Source of the DNA: UBA7662 sp943369355
Lineage (GTDB): Bacteria; Bacteroidota; Bacteroidia; UBA7662
DNA: 64,000 bases
Assembly: GCA_943369355.1 (NCBI GenBank)
Contig: CALRMX020000003.1
Span: forward strand, 248,001 to 312,000
Reading direction: 5' to 3'
The notes under the pieces were generated by a model. It was not told where the DNA came from. It made no database searches and was given only the letters and a program-made list of their open reading frames with translations. A program made the position numbers and the translations under genes. Below, in pieces: positions 25,533 through 34,265 of this stretch; the stretch's first letter is position 1; every line of letters starts with the position of its first letter.

Positions 25533-26845
25533 GCAAAACAGCCATCATCATCGAGCGGGAATTCATGACCCGTATCAAAAGCAAACAGTTCATCATCTTC
25601 ACCATCTTGGGGCCTATCCTCATGTCGCTGCTGTTTGTCATACCCATTTTGATTGCCAAATACAGCGAGTCGAACGAAACCATCTGGGTCGACGATCGAT
25701 CGGGTTTGTTCACCGATGCCTTCGAGTCGGAAAAAGGGCTTCAATTTGTGATTCTCAGCGGCGATACTGAAGCACTGAAAGACTCGGTACGCCAATCCGA
25801 CAATACCGGCCTGCTGATTATACCCGAACAGTTAAGTCTGCACAAAGCCGAGGGTTTCGCCTACTACAGCAACAGCCCCATGGGCAATAGTGCCAAAAAA
25901 ACGGTTGAAAGAGCCATTAACGGACGAATCGAGGCGCTCAAGCTAGAAGAATCGGGCTTGAGCAAGTCGTTTATCGACTCGCTTGAAGCAGATATCGACT
26001 TGAACACCTTCAAACTCACAGAAACGGGAGGAGAAGAAGATTCCAGCACCGGTGCTTCTACAGCCATTGGCTTCATTGGCGCATTTATCATGTATTTATT
26101 CATCTTCATCTACGGCATGATGGTGTTGCGTGGAGTAGTCGAAGAAAAATCGAGTCGTGTGATGGAGGTGATGGTCAGCTCGGTGAAGCCATTCCAGCTA
26201 ATGCTCGGCAAAATCCTAGGAATTGCCGCTGTAGGATTGTTTCAATTTATTCTTTGGATTTTGCTTACCCTCGGCATCGTGAGTGGCGTAACCGCCGTGA
26301 TGGGCGGTCAACAATCGGAAGAGTTGGTAAAAGCACGCGTTGAAGCTACAACACCCGACATGCCCGCTGAGGTTGAGGAAGAAGCGACCGGATTCGACAT
26401 CATGAAAGAGCTGCAAACGGTGAACCTCACCTTTTTGTTGAGCATGTTCCTGTTCTACTTCATAGGCGGTTACCTCATCTATGCTTCGCTCTTTGCTGCC
26501 ATTGGGTCGGCAGTAGATAACGAGGCCGATACCCAGCAAATACTGTTTCCCGTCACCATACCCATCATCCTCGCCATCATTGTGGCCCAAATGGTCATAG
26601 AAAACCCGGGCTCTTCAGTCGCTTTTTGGTTTAGCATGATACCACTCACCTCTCCTATCGTGATGTTGGTGCGTTTACCTTTCGGAGTTCCAGCATGGGA
26701 AATCGCACTTTCGATGGCGTTGGTGATTGCAGGCTTTTTCGGAACGGTATGGATTGCCTCGCGCATTTACCGAGTGGGCGTGTTGATGTATGGCAAAAAG
26801 GTAACCCTCAAGGAGCTCGGAAAGTGGCTTTTTTATAAAGCATGA
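25529..26845 (+). CDS. ABC-2 type permease (NatB-like)
   Basis: Membrane subunit of the exporter. One N-terminal TM segment (FIIFTILGPILMSLLFVIPIL) is followed by an extracytoplasmic domain of about 150 residues. A cluster of five or so TM segments runs from about residue 180 to 420 (FIGAFIMYLFIFIYGMMVL, FLLSMFLFYFIGGYLIYAS, VTIPIILAIIVAQMVI). 438 aa. It shares 4-nt overlaps with both the ATPase and the downstream Ppx gene, so all three are one translational unit. Confidence 0.93.
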   Translation: MSKTAIIIEREFMTRIKSKQFIIFTILGPILMSLLFVIPILIAKYSESNETIWVDDRSGLFTDAFESEKGLQFVILSGDTEALKDSVRQSDNTGLLIIPEQLSLHKAEGFAYYSNSPMGNSAKKTVERAINGRIEALKLEESGLSKSFIDSLEADIDLNTFKLTETGGEEDSSTGASTAIGFIGAFIMYLFIFIYGMMVLRGVVEEKSSRVMEVMVSSVKPFQLMLGKILGIAAVGLFQFILWILLTLGIVSGVTAVMGGQQSEELVKARVEATTPDMPAEVEEEATGFDIMKELQTVNLTFLLSMFLFYFIGGYLIYASLFAAIGSAVDNEADTQQILFPVTIPIILAIIVAQMVIENPGSSVAFWFSMIPLTSPIVMLVRLPFGVPAWEIALSMALVIAGFFGTVWIASRIYRVGVLMYGKKVTLKELGKWLFYKA

Positions 26846-27756
26846 CGGGAATAATCGACCTGGGGACCAACACCTTTAACTTGGTGGTTGGCTCCGCTCA
26901 GGGCAACAACGTTCACCTGCAACACACGACTTCTGTAGCCGTAGGCTTGGGAAAAGGAGGCATCGAAAGCGGTATCATCCAACCCGATGCCTTCGAACGT
27001 GGCATTGCAGCCATGAAACAATTGACGGTTGAGGCACAGGCTGCAGGTGCTAGCAAGCTAAAAGCCGTGGGGACTTCGGCCCTGCGAAATGCAGCCAATG
27101 CACTTTCGTTTGTCGAGGAGGTATACCGCGCAACTGGTGTGACCATACAAATCATCGACGGCCTGCAAGAAGCCCAACTCATCTGGGAAGGCGTGCGGCT
27201 TTCGGGTGCACTAAATAGCACCAATAGCCTCCTGATCGACATCGGTGGAGGAAGTGTGGAGTTCATCATTGGCAACGAGCGGCAGCTGCAAAATGCCATC
27301 AGCCTTGAAATAGGCATGGCACGATTAAATACCTTGTTTCCTCTCGAAGACCCTGTTTCGCCCGCACAGCTCGCCGACATCGACACCTGGTTGAGGGAAA
27401 AACTCGAGCCTGCGGTAGAGCTTTTGAAACGTTATCCGGTACAGCAATTTTGCGGCTCGGCTGGTTCGTTCGATACCCTTAGTGAACTACATGCTCATCT
27501 CCATCTGCAGCAAAGCAGCTGGAAAAATGCCAGCAGCTACCTTTTACAGCGTAGCGATTTTGATGAACTCTACGAACTTTTGCTACTCGCCGACCGAACC
27601 ACCAGGGCCAGTATGCCCGGTATGGCGCCCATACGGGTAGATATGATCGTTTACGCAGTGATTCTCATTCGTTTGTTGGCCGACAAACTAAAATGTAGCG
27701 AAATTAGCTGCAGCAAATACAGCCTACGTGAAGGGCTACTCGCAACTTCTGCATGA
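26842..27756 (+). CDS. Ppx/GppA family exopolyphosphatase
   Basis: Actin-like ATPase-fold phosphatase acting on polyphosphate or pppGpp. It has GIIDLGTNTFNLVVG (phosphate loop 1), LLIDIGGGSVEFIIG (loop 2) and GSAGSFDTL. At 304 aa it is the short form, without the C-terminal HD domain of E. coli Ppx. It sits within the ABC operon by 4-nt overlaps on both sides, which may mean only read-through expression. Confidence 0.93.
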   Translation: MTGIIDLGTNTFNLVVGSAQGNNVHLQHTTSVAVGLGKGGIESGIIQPDAFERGIAAMKQLTVEAQAAGASKLKAVGTSALRNAANALSFVEEVYRATGVTIQIIDGLQEAQLIWEGVRLSGALNSTNSLLIDIGGGSVEFIIGNERQLQNAISLEIGMARLNTLFPLEDPVSPAQLADIDTWLREKLEPAVELLKRYPVQQFCGSAGSFDTLSELHAHLHLQQSSWKNASSYLLQRSDFDELYELLLLADRTTRASMPGMAPIRVDMIVYAVILIRLLADKLKCSEISCSKYSLREGLLATSA

Positions 27757-28460
27757 AAAACTTTTTGCTCCTCCTCTTCCATTTAGTGTGTCTGTCGACT
27801 TTTGAGTCGATAGCTCAGGCTCCCAGCGTTCAATATGCTGGTTCACTTAGGGCTATCATGAAGCAAGGCGACTTGAGCACCAAACTACAGCTCGACTCCC
27901 TACGTGCCGTGGGTGTTTATGGCCTCGGACCAGCCGCCGAACTCGACGGTGAATGGGTGATTTGGGATGGGCAGGCGTATCATTCGTTGGAGCGTGATGG
28001 CAAATTGATTACTGAAAATCCTGTAAATGGGAGTTTAGCCATGGGTGTTTGGGCCAATATGAATGAATTTGTTCCCAAAAGGCAACGCATACGCTTCAAA
28101 TCGCTCGACGAGCTGGAGCGCAAAATTGCGCTTTTGGCCCATGAAGCGGGCATCGATACCAACCAAGCTTTTCCGTTTTTACTTGAAGGAAGGGCAGTCG
28201 CACATTGGCACGTGATTCATTGGCCGTTGAGCGATAGTGTGCACACCCACGAAAAACATCAAAAATCGGGACTCAACGGCAAACGGAAGGTCAAAAACAG
28301 TCGCATCATCGGCTTCTATTCTGCGCATCATGCCGGTATTTTTACGCACCACAGCACGCGATTACATTTGCATTTGCTCGACTTACAATCACCTCTTGCC
28401 GCCCACATCGACAAGCTAAAAACACGGCGTATTCAACTGTCGCTGCCAGTAAAAAAGTAA
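27753..28460 (+). CDS. Secreted acetolactate decarboxylase-like protein
   Basis: BudA enzymes convert 2-acetolactate to acetoin using zinc. This 235-aa protein has a signal peptide (MKNFLLLLFHLVCLSTFESIAQA), then YAGSLRAIMKQGDLSTKL and GLGPAAELDGEWVIWDG, which match the family core. H205-L-H207 and H218 repeat the 2- and 11-residue spacing of the BudA zinc ligands, preceded by a His-rich HHAGIFTHHSTR. I am fairly sure of the fold. Activity outside the cytoplasm is unproven, since acetolactate is made inside. It overlaps the ppx gene by 4 nt. Confidence 0.8.
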   Translation: MKNFLLLLFHLVCLSTFESIAQAPSVQYAGSLRAIMKQGDLSTKLQLDSLRAVGVYGLGPAAELDGEWVIWDGQAYHSLERDGKLITENPVNGSLAMGVWANMNEFVPKRQRIRFKSLDELERKIALLAHEAGIDTNQAFPFLLEGRAVAHWHVIHWPLSDSVHTHEKHQKSGLNGKRKVKNSRIIGFYSAHHAGIFTHHSTRLHLHLLDLQSPLAAHIDKLKTRRIQLSLPVKK

Positions 28461-28516
28461 GTACGCTGTAACCTCGGTCACACACCCTCGCCGAAACGCA
28501 GCTTAGTTTCGCCAAG

Positions 28517-29203
28517 ATGCTGCGAAAGGTGATTTGGCTCTTGAGAATGGTGTTTGTTACCACACCTCTTACCCTTTTTGCGCAAGCACCACAAACTTCA
28601 CATGCATTTTGGATGCATAGTTACAATCAAGTCCATTTCGGCAAAACTCATCATTGGGCGTTTGATGGAGGCATTCGTTTCGAGCAAGACCTTCCTCAAC
28701 CAGCACAACGTATTGTACGAACCGCCTATGGGTATCAATGGGGTAAATTCCGGTTAGGAGTAGGCATTGCTTGGTCGGGAACACAAGTACTGGGTTCGTC
28801 GCTTTTGAATGAAATTAGGCCGCATCAAGAGCTTCTTTACGAGTCGAAACACGGTGTATGGCGATTTGCAGCCCGTTACCGATCGGAAAACCGATGGCGT
28901 CAAACGCTCTCGGATTCCTATAGCTACCACTGGAGAAACCGCTTCATGCTACTCGCCGGAAGGACTCTCACCCCTCGCTGGCAGCGCCCAATCCGTATCA
29001 CAATCGCTAACGAATTTTTCGTACGATCGTCGACAACTGAAACGCTCGCGTTCGATCAAAACAGGACTATTGTTGGCCTCGAATGGCAGTATAAGCCCGC
29101 ATTGCAATTCGCAATTCAATTCAACCACCAAATTGCCTCTCAAAATCGGTTGGATGTGTTGTGGTTAGTGATGCGCTCTCAGCTTTTCGCATCCGAGCGC
29201 TGA
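28517..29203 (+). CDS. DUF2490 family putative outer-membrane protein
   Basis: 228 aa with an N-terminal signal peptide ending near LTLFAQAP. Repeated amphipathic beta-strands are rich in Trp, Tyr and Arg (HHWAFDGGIRFEQDLPQ, VWRFAARYRSENRWRQ), typical of DUF2490 barrel-like proteins of Bacteroidota. Function unknown. The gene lies 56 nt after the acetolactate decarboxylase-like gene. Its 3' end overlaps the convergent hybrid kinase by 25 nt. Confidence 0.8.
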   Translation: MLRKVIWLLRMVFVTTPLTLFAQAPQTSHAFWMHSYNQVHFGKTHHWAFDGGIRFEQDLPQPAQRIVRTAYGYQWGKFRLGVGIAWSGTQVLGSSLLNEIRPHQELLYESKHGVWRFAARYRSENRWRQTLSDSYSYHWRNRFMLLAGRTLTPRWQRPIRITIANEFFVRSSTTETLAFDQNRTIVGLEWQYKPALQFAIQFNHQIASQNRLDVLWLVMRSQLFASER

Positions 29204-30924
29204 TGCCAGCGCTGCATCACTTTCGCCAATTCATCGAGTAGCAGGGGCTTGGCTAAAAAATCATCCATACCAGCCTCTTCGCAACGTTCACGATCGGTTT
29301 TCATGGCGTTGGCAGTCATCGCAACAATTGGAATATTGATACGGTTTATACCGCTCTGTCCAGCTCTGATACGCAAACTCGTTTCTGGACCATCCATTTC
29401 GGGCATTTGAAAATCCATCAACAATAAATCGTATTCCTGTTCCTGCATACGCTGCAAAGCAATTACGCCATTTGCAGCTGTTTCGGCTCGGTAGCCCAGC
29501 TTTTGGAGTAACGAAAGGGCCACTTTTTGGTTGATTGGATTGTCCTCAACCACCAGCACTCTGAATGAACTATTCTCATGGGCGGATGCTGGCTCTGTAC
29601 TCGATTGAACTACTAGGGGTTTATATTCTTCTACCTCAAGGAGTCGACAAAACTGTTCAAACAAATCGGCATGACGGAGTGGTTTGAACAAAATGCGGTC
29701 GATACCTTGATCGAAGGCTTTTCGAGTAACTGCGGCATTCTTCTCTTTCGAAAGTAAAATGCGGTGTTTGTACTTCGATAAATCGCCGGAAGGTGCTTCA
29801 TCGAGCCAGCTGGCTTCGTCGAACGGTCCAAGTACGAGTATTTCGTTTTCGTTTACGGCTACCGAATGGGCAGGATCGAATACCTTGACCGACATACCCC
29901 AGCTGGTAAACAAATCGCTTAAGTACTGCCGAAGTACAGGGTTTTGCTCGTATAAGCTAAGACTAAATCCCGAAAACAGCGGTTGAGCAAAATGACGCTG
30001 TTGTACAGCTCCTTTTTGTTTTAAGAACTGAGCGGTGAACCAAAAACGAGAGCCTTTGCCAGTGGTGCTGTCAACGCCCACTTCCCCGTTCATCAACTCT
30101 ACCAGCTTCCTGCTGATGGTCAAACCCAAACCCGTGCCTCCAAACTTACGGCTGGTGCTGGCGTCGGCTTGGATAAATGGATTAAACAGCTGTTTGAGCT
30201 TCTCGGGCGGTATGCCAATGCCAGAATCTTGTACTTCAAACCTATAGCGAACATGGCTCTCGGTAGCGTTGAGCAGTTCTACGGTAAGTACCACCTGACC
30301 CCGTTCGGTAAACTTAATGGCATTACTGAATAAGTTTATGAGAACTTGTTTGAGCTTATACGGATCGCCGGTTAAATGCGGGATGTGTATTCGGCTGGTA
30401 TCGGCAAACAAATCAAGTTTCTTCTCGTTTCCCCTCACCGAGAGGATGTCCAATACCTCATCGACTGTTTGTTCGAGATCGAAATCGATTTGTTCGAGCT
30501 CAAGTTTTCCGGCTTCAATTTTCGAAAAGTCGAGTATATCGCTAATCAGATTGAGTAGAATTTCACTGCTTACCAAGATGGTGCGCACATAGTCGTCTTG
30601 CAAATGATTGAGTCCACTATCACGAAGCAACTGGGTCATTCCCAAAATTCCGTTCAGCGGTGTACGTAATTCATGGCTGATATTGGCAAAAAACTCACGT
30701 TTGGCCACATTGGCGCTTTGGGCTTCTTTTAAGGCTTCGGCCAATTCTGCGGTGCGCTGTTCCACCACTCTTTCGAGATTTTCGGTCAGGTCGCGGAGTT
30801 GTTCGTTTTGTTGGTATAACGCCAGACTTTTCTCCTCCAACAAACGCTCCGCCTGGCGGCGCGCTTCTTTTTCGCGTCGCAAACGCGCTTCCCAACGGGC
30901 AATCTCCTCGTCGAGTTCAGCCAT
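29179..30924 (-). CDS. Cytoplasmic hybrid histidine kinase partnered with H-NOX
   Basis: 581 aa with no membrane segment. An N-terminal coiled coil (about 5-75) leads to a HisKA domain with H84 in FFANISHELRTPLNGILG. The ATPase domain has LFSNAIKFTERGQV, DSGIGIPPEKL and GGTGLGLTISRKL. A middle receiver-like domain (about 330-435) lacks the phospho-Asp pattern. The C-terminal receiver is intact (VVEDNPINQKVAL, LLLMDFQMPEMDG, MTANAM, KP). It begins inside the last 8 nt of the H-NOX gene. By analogy with H-NOX/kinase pairs, its autophosphorylation is probably controlled by NO-bound H-NOX. Confidence 0.93.
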   Translation of the reverse strand: MAELDEEIARWEARLRREKEARRQAERLLEEKSLALYQQNEQLRDLTENLERVVEQRTAELAEALKEAQSANVAKREFFANISHELRTPLNGILGMTQLLRDSGLNHLQDDYVRTILVSSEILLNLISDILDFSKIEAGKLELEQIDFDLEQTVDEVLDILSVRGNEKKLDLFADTSRIHIPHLTGDPYKLKQVLINLFSNAIKFTERGQVVLTVELLNATESHVRYRFEVQDSGIGIPPEKLKQLFNPFIQADASTSRKFGGTGLGLTISRKLVELMNGEVGVDSTTGKGSRFWFTAQFLKQKGAVQQRHFAQPLFSGFSLSLYEQNPVLRQYLSDLFTSWGMSVKVFDPAHSVAVNENEILVLGPFDEASWLDEAPSGDLSKYKHRILLSKEKNAAVTRKAFDQGIDRILFKPLRHADLFEQFCRLLEVEEYKPLVVQSSTEPASAHENSSFRVLVVEDNPINQKVALSLLQKLGYRAETAANGVIALQRMQEQEYDLLLMDFQMPEMDGPETSLRIRAGQSGINRINIPIVAMTANAMKTDRERCEEAGMDDFLAKPLLLDELAKVMQRWHQRSDAKS

Positions 30925-31453
30925 GGGCTTCCACTACAAAAAGTACCGATTTATCTTCGCGCATTTCACGTTTTACCAAGCGGCCGTGACCGTAATGTGC
31001 CATTGCCCCTTTGATCAATCCTTCGGCTAAGTCGCCGTAATGGCGATCGCTGCGGTAAATCATTTCTAAACTGGTATCCGACAAATAACGTGTTTCGAAG
31101 CCGGGTAATTCGGCATCGGGATACAATTTACGTACTTCTATGTGTATATAATCTTCAATGCTATTGAGAAAATCGAGCAAACCACTTGCATTTTGAAGAA
31201 AGTGCGGGTATTCTCGCGCCAAAGTGCGAAAAAGATATTCGCCAAAGGCCTGCATCAAGTCGGCAAGCGACATGCCTGTTTTTTTACTCAGGGATGTCAC
31301 TAGCGCATTCATCTCACCATGTGGATAGGTGCCTACGGCAGTGTAACTTCCACCCGATGGCAAATTTGTATCCTCAATGATATCGTCTACCATATTGGCT
31401 GAAAAAGTTTCTTCAACCATCGTGAGAAATTCGGTAAAGATTATTCCCTTCAT
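30917..31453 (-). CDS. H-NOX (heme NO-binding) domain protein
   Basis: Stand-alone haem sensor of nitric oxide related to soluble guanylate cyclase. The proximal haem ligand is the His in EDYIHIEVRKLYPDAELPGF (residue 104), aligning with H105 of the cyclase beta chain. The propionate-binding Y-x-S-x-R motif is YRSDR (133-137). About 178 aa, of which the H-NOX fold takes all. An ATG two codons upstream (31459) is an alternative start. The 8-nt overlap with the downstream kinase strongly implies a sensor-kinase unit. Confidence 0.93.
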   Translation of the reverse strand: MKGIIFTEFLTMVEETFSANMVDDIIEDTNLPSGGSYTAVGTYPHGEMNALVTSLSKKTGMSLADLMQAFGEYLFRTLAREYPHFLQNASGLLDFLNSIEDYIHIEVRKLYPDAELPGFETRYLSDTSLEMIYRSDRHYGDLAEGLIKGAMAHYGHGRLVKREMREDKSVLFVVEAHG

Positions 31454-31619
31454 AATCAAATAAAAAGCTAATTTACTCTGAATCGGCCATTTGCAGCTTT
31501 AACATTTCGTTTAATGGTTCGTGAATTTCGACTAGTTCATCTTACCCTTTTCCACAGCAGCGAAATGATCGGGAACTTTTTTGACGAAACTTCTATTTCT
31601 ATGTTTAAACATTGAAATC

Positions 31620-32333
31620 ATGAAAACCTACATTTTACACCCCGCTAATTCCCGTGGCGTAGTAGATTTCGGCTGGCTCAAGTCGGCACATTCCTTTAGC
31701 TTTGGCCACTGGCACAATCCCGAAAAAACACGCTTCGGCTTGTTGCGCGTGCTCAACGACGACCAAGTATCTCCAGGTCAAGGGTTCGGCACACACCCCC
31801 ACGACAATATGGAAATCGTTTCCATTCCGCTATCCGGTGCACTCGAACACCGCGACAGCATGGGCAATACAACCGTGATTCGAAAGGGCGATGTGCAAAT
31901 CATGTCGGCAGGTACGGGCGTACAACACAGCGAGTACAACCACAGCAAAACTGAGCCGGTACATTTTCTTCAAATTTGGGTATTTCCCGAAAAACGCAAC
32001 ATTACGCCCCGCTACGATCAAAAAACCTTTGACCCCACCTTGCGTCAAAACCAATGGCAAACCGTGGTGAGTCCCGAAGGCGGCGATGCTGTTGCCATTA
32101 ACCAGCAAGCCTGGTTCAGCCTCGGTAGCTTCGATGCCCAAACATCGGTAAACTATCGGCCACATCGCGAAGGGCAAGGCGTATATCTCTTCGTACTTGA
32201 GGGAGAAGCCCAAGCCGACGGACAGCTGCTTCACCGCCGCGACGCCTTGGCTATTACCGGAAACGAACCAATCGAGCTGACATTTAACGCCAAAACGGAA
32301 ATTTTAGCCATCGAAATACCTGCCGATCACTAA
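31620..32333 (+). CDS. Pirin family protein
   Basis: Bicupin metalloprotein; some members are quercetinases or redox sensors. The N-terminal cupin holds the metal motif GFGTHPHDNMEIVSIP and, later, GTGVQHSEYNHS. The second cupin is degenerate. I use the ATG at 31620 (MKTYILHPANSRGVVDFGW, 237 aa); an upstream in-frame start adds 13 unrelated residues. It is first in a redox/selenium gene run on the plus strand, divergent from H-NOX. Confidence 0.93.
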   Translation: MKTYILHPANSRGVVDFGWLKSAHSFSFGHWHNPEKTRFGLLRVLNDDQVSPGQGFGTHPHDNMEIVSIPLSGALEHRDSMGNTTVIRKGDVQIMSAGTGVQHSEYNHSKTEPVHFLQIWVFPEKRNITPRYDQKTFDPTLRQNQWQTVVSPEGGDAVAINQQAWFSLGSFDAQTSVNYRPHREGQGVYLFVLEGEAQADGQLLHRRDALAITGNEPIELTFNAKTEILAIEIPADH

Positions 32334-32359
32334 GTATAAGCGCAAATACTGTAGATTCA

Positions 32360-32767
32360 ATGATGGAAAATACACCCCCCGAGGCCGAAGCCAAAGTGAG
32401 CAGTACCAATACTCCTTGGATAGTTGAAATTACCGCTGGCGAACATCACTGGACCGTCGATGAACCCCTCGAAGATGGAGGTGGAAATACAGCACACAAT
32501 CCTTACGAAAGTCTGCTCGCTGCCCTTGGAAGCTGCACCAACATCACCATACAAATGTATGCCCAGCGCAAACAGTGGGCATTGCAAGGTGTAGAAGTCC
32601 GGCTACAACTTTTTAGAGAAGGCAACAGTACCCGCATCGTGCGCGACCTAAGTTTGAGTGGCGAACTCGACCAAGCCCAGCGCGAACGGCTGCTTGCGGT
32701 AGCCAATGGTTGTCCGGTCCACCGTGTGCTCACCCAGCCATTACATATCGAAACTCAACTTATATAA
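32360..32767 (+). CDS. OsmC family peroxiredoxin-like protein
   Basis: Thiol-dependent peroxide-reducing fold. The two redox cysteines lie in AALGSCTNITIQMYA and VANGCPVHRVLTQPL. 135 aa, the YhfA/OsmC size. It is 26 nt after pirin and 1 nt before the Fe-S/CDGSH gene, so the three probably act in one redox response. The second of two adjacent ATG codons could also be the start. Confidence 0.92.
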   Translation: MMENTPPEAEAKVSSTNTPWIVEITAGEHHWTVDEPLEDGGGNTAHNPYESLLAALGSCTNITIQMYAQRKQWALQGVEVRLQLFREGNSTRIVRDLSLSGELDQAQRERLLAVANGCPVHRVLTQPLHIETQLI

Positions 32768-32768
32768 T

Positions 32769-33182
32769 ATGGACAAACACTACAGCAATGGCGAAATAAC
32801 CGTAGACTGGCAGCCCGAAAAATGCATCCATAGTACACACTGCTGGAAAAATTTGCCACGCGTATTTAACCCACGGGCTCGTCCATGGGTGAACATGGCA
32901 GGTGCCGATACCGAAGCCATCCGCAAAGCGGTAGCCGGCTGCCCATCCGGTGCCTTGAGCCTCCGCAACGACCACAAAGAAGAACCTGCTGTGTCTGCTC
33001 CGCAAACACGCATCGAGGCCTTGCCCGACGGTCCTTTGAAGGTAAGTGGCAGTTGCGAATTGGTCACGGGCGGGTCGAGCAGCTCCTCAGCAGGTAAAGA
33101 TGTGTATTTATGTCGCTGTGGGGCTTCTTCTAACAAACCCTTCTGCGACGGTAGCCATCGAAAAATCGAATTCAAAGCCTGA
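32769..33182 (+). CDS. Fusion of a YjdI-like 4Fe-4S domain and a CDGSH iron-sulfur domain
   Basis: The N-terminal about 65 residues match the YjdI/DUF1271 family: EKCIHSTHCWKNLPRVFN and AGCPSGALSLR, four Cys in a ferredoxin-like pattern. A linker leads to a CDGSH domain with YLCRCGASSNKPFCDGSH (C-x-C-x7-C-x3-H), which binds 2Fe-2S at a Cys3-His site. 137 aa. The true start is ATG 32769 (MDKHYSNGEITVDW). Two different iron-sulfur centres on one small soluble protein suggest electron transfer or redox sensing; the partner is unknown. Confidence 0.88.
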   Translation: MDKHYSNGEITVDWQPEKCIHSTHCWKNLPRVFNPRARPWVNMAGADTEAIRKAVAGCPSGALSLRNDHKEEPAVSAPQTRIEALPDGPLKVSGSCELVTGGSSSSSAGKDVYLCRCGASSNKPFCDGSHRKIEFKA

Positions 33183-33215
33183 AATAAGCCGTTGCGAAAG
33201 CCGTAGCTTTGTAGA

Positions 33216-34265
33216 ATGACAACTCCGGCCATCGCTTTCGATGCATTTCTCCAAGCTCGACCCCACGCGGTGCTGCTCGACGTACGAGCACCCGCCGAAT
33301 ATGCCGCTGGACACATTCCGGGAGCCATCTCGTTTCCGCTCTTTACCGATGCCGAACGAGCCGAGATAGGAACGCTCTACAAGCAGGAAAACCCACAAAG
33401 CGCCTTTTTACGTGGCTTAGAATTGGTTGGGCCGAAAATGGCCGGATTTGTCACGGAGGCACAACGGTTGAGCCATGGGAAACCTATATTGCTGTATTGT
33501 TGGCGCGGCGGTCAACGATCGGAAAGCATGGCGTGGTTGCTTCAGCAGGCAGGTTTATCGGTAAACCGACTCGAAGGCGGCTACAAAAACTGGCGCCAAC
33601 AGCTACTTCAGCAACTAGCACAAGCCTGGAAGCTTATCGTTGTGGGCGGTTATACAGGAAGCGGTAAAACCGAATTGCTGCACCAACTCCAACGAAATGG
33701 CGAGCAAGTATTGGATTTGGAAGCCTTGGCAGGTCACAAGGGATCGTCGTTTGGCTGGTTGGGCAGTGCACAACCCACCACCGAACACTTTGGCAATCTG
33801 TTGCTCGACCAATTAATCTCTTTTAATCCACAGCAACCTGTTTGGGTAGAAGACGAAGGCCGCATGATTGGTATCGTTAACATAGCCGACGAATTTTACC
33901 ATCAACTTCGCGAAGCACCCTTGTTGGTGATGCAACGCCCTATCGACAACCGGTTGAATCGATTGGTGGCCGAATACGGGCAGTTTTCGAACGAGGAACT
34001 GGAAGAAGCCTTTGGGAGAATTCGCAAAAAGTTGGGCGGGCAACACGTTCAAGCTGCCATAGAAGCACTACGCGCCGACAACCGCTACGAGGCTGCCCGC
34101 ATTGCGTTGAGTTATTACGACAAAGCCTACCAAACCGATCTTTCGACGCGTAAAACTGCACTTACGCTGGAATTTGATGCAGGCCATGAATCGGCCGAGC
34201 AACTCGCAACTCATCTCCCCACGTGGGTGAAACAACAATTACTAGTATGGAATACCCACGTTTGA
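33216..34265 (+). CDS. mnmH: tRNA 2-selenouridine synthase
   Basis: Replaces sulfur by selenium at the wobble uridine of some tRNAs using selenophosphate. An N-terminal rhodanese domain carries the catalytic Cys in LLYCWRGGQRSESM. A C-terminal P-loop domain has VVGGYTGSGKTELLHQL, LEALAGHKGSSFG and WVEDEGRMIG. 349 aa, normal. The last 19 nt overlap the start of selD, which makes its substrate, an obvious functional couple. Confidence 0.95.
   Translation: MTTPAIAFDAFLQARPHAVLLDVRAPAEYAAGHIPGAISFPLFTDAERAEIGTLYKQENPQSAFLRGLELVGPKMAGFVTEAQRLSHGKPILLYCWRGGQRSESMAWLLQQAGLSVNRLEGGYKNWRQQLLQQLAQAWKLIVVGGYTGSGKTELLHQLQRNGEQVLDLEALAGHKGSSFGWLGSAQPTTEHFGNLLLDQLISFNPQQPVWVEDEGRMIGIVNIADEFYHQLREAPLLVMQRPIDNRLNRLVAEYGQFSNEELEEAFGRIRKKLGGQHVQAAIEALRADNRYEAARIALSYYDKAYQTDLSTRKTALTLEFDAGHESAEQLATHLPTWVKQQLLVWNTHV

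Noticed and set aside
28342..28563. Minus-strand frame between the acetolactate decarboxylase-like and DUF2490 genes
   Set aside because: Composition and overlap with two supported plus-strand genes mark it as a shadow frame.
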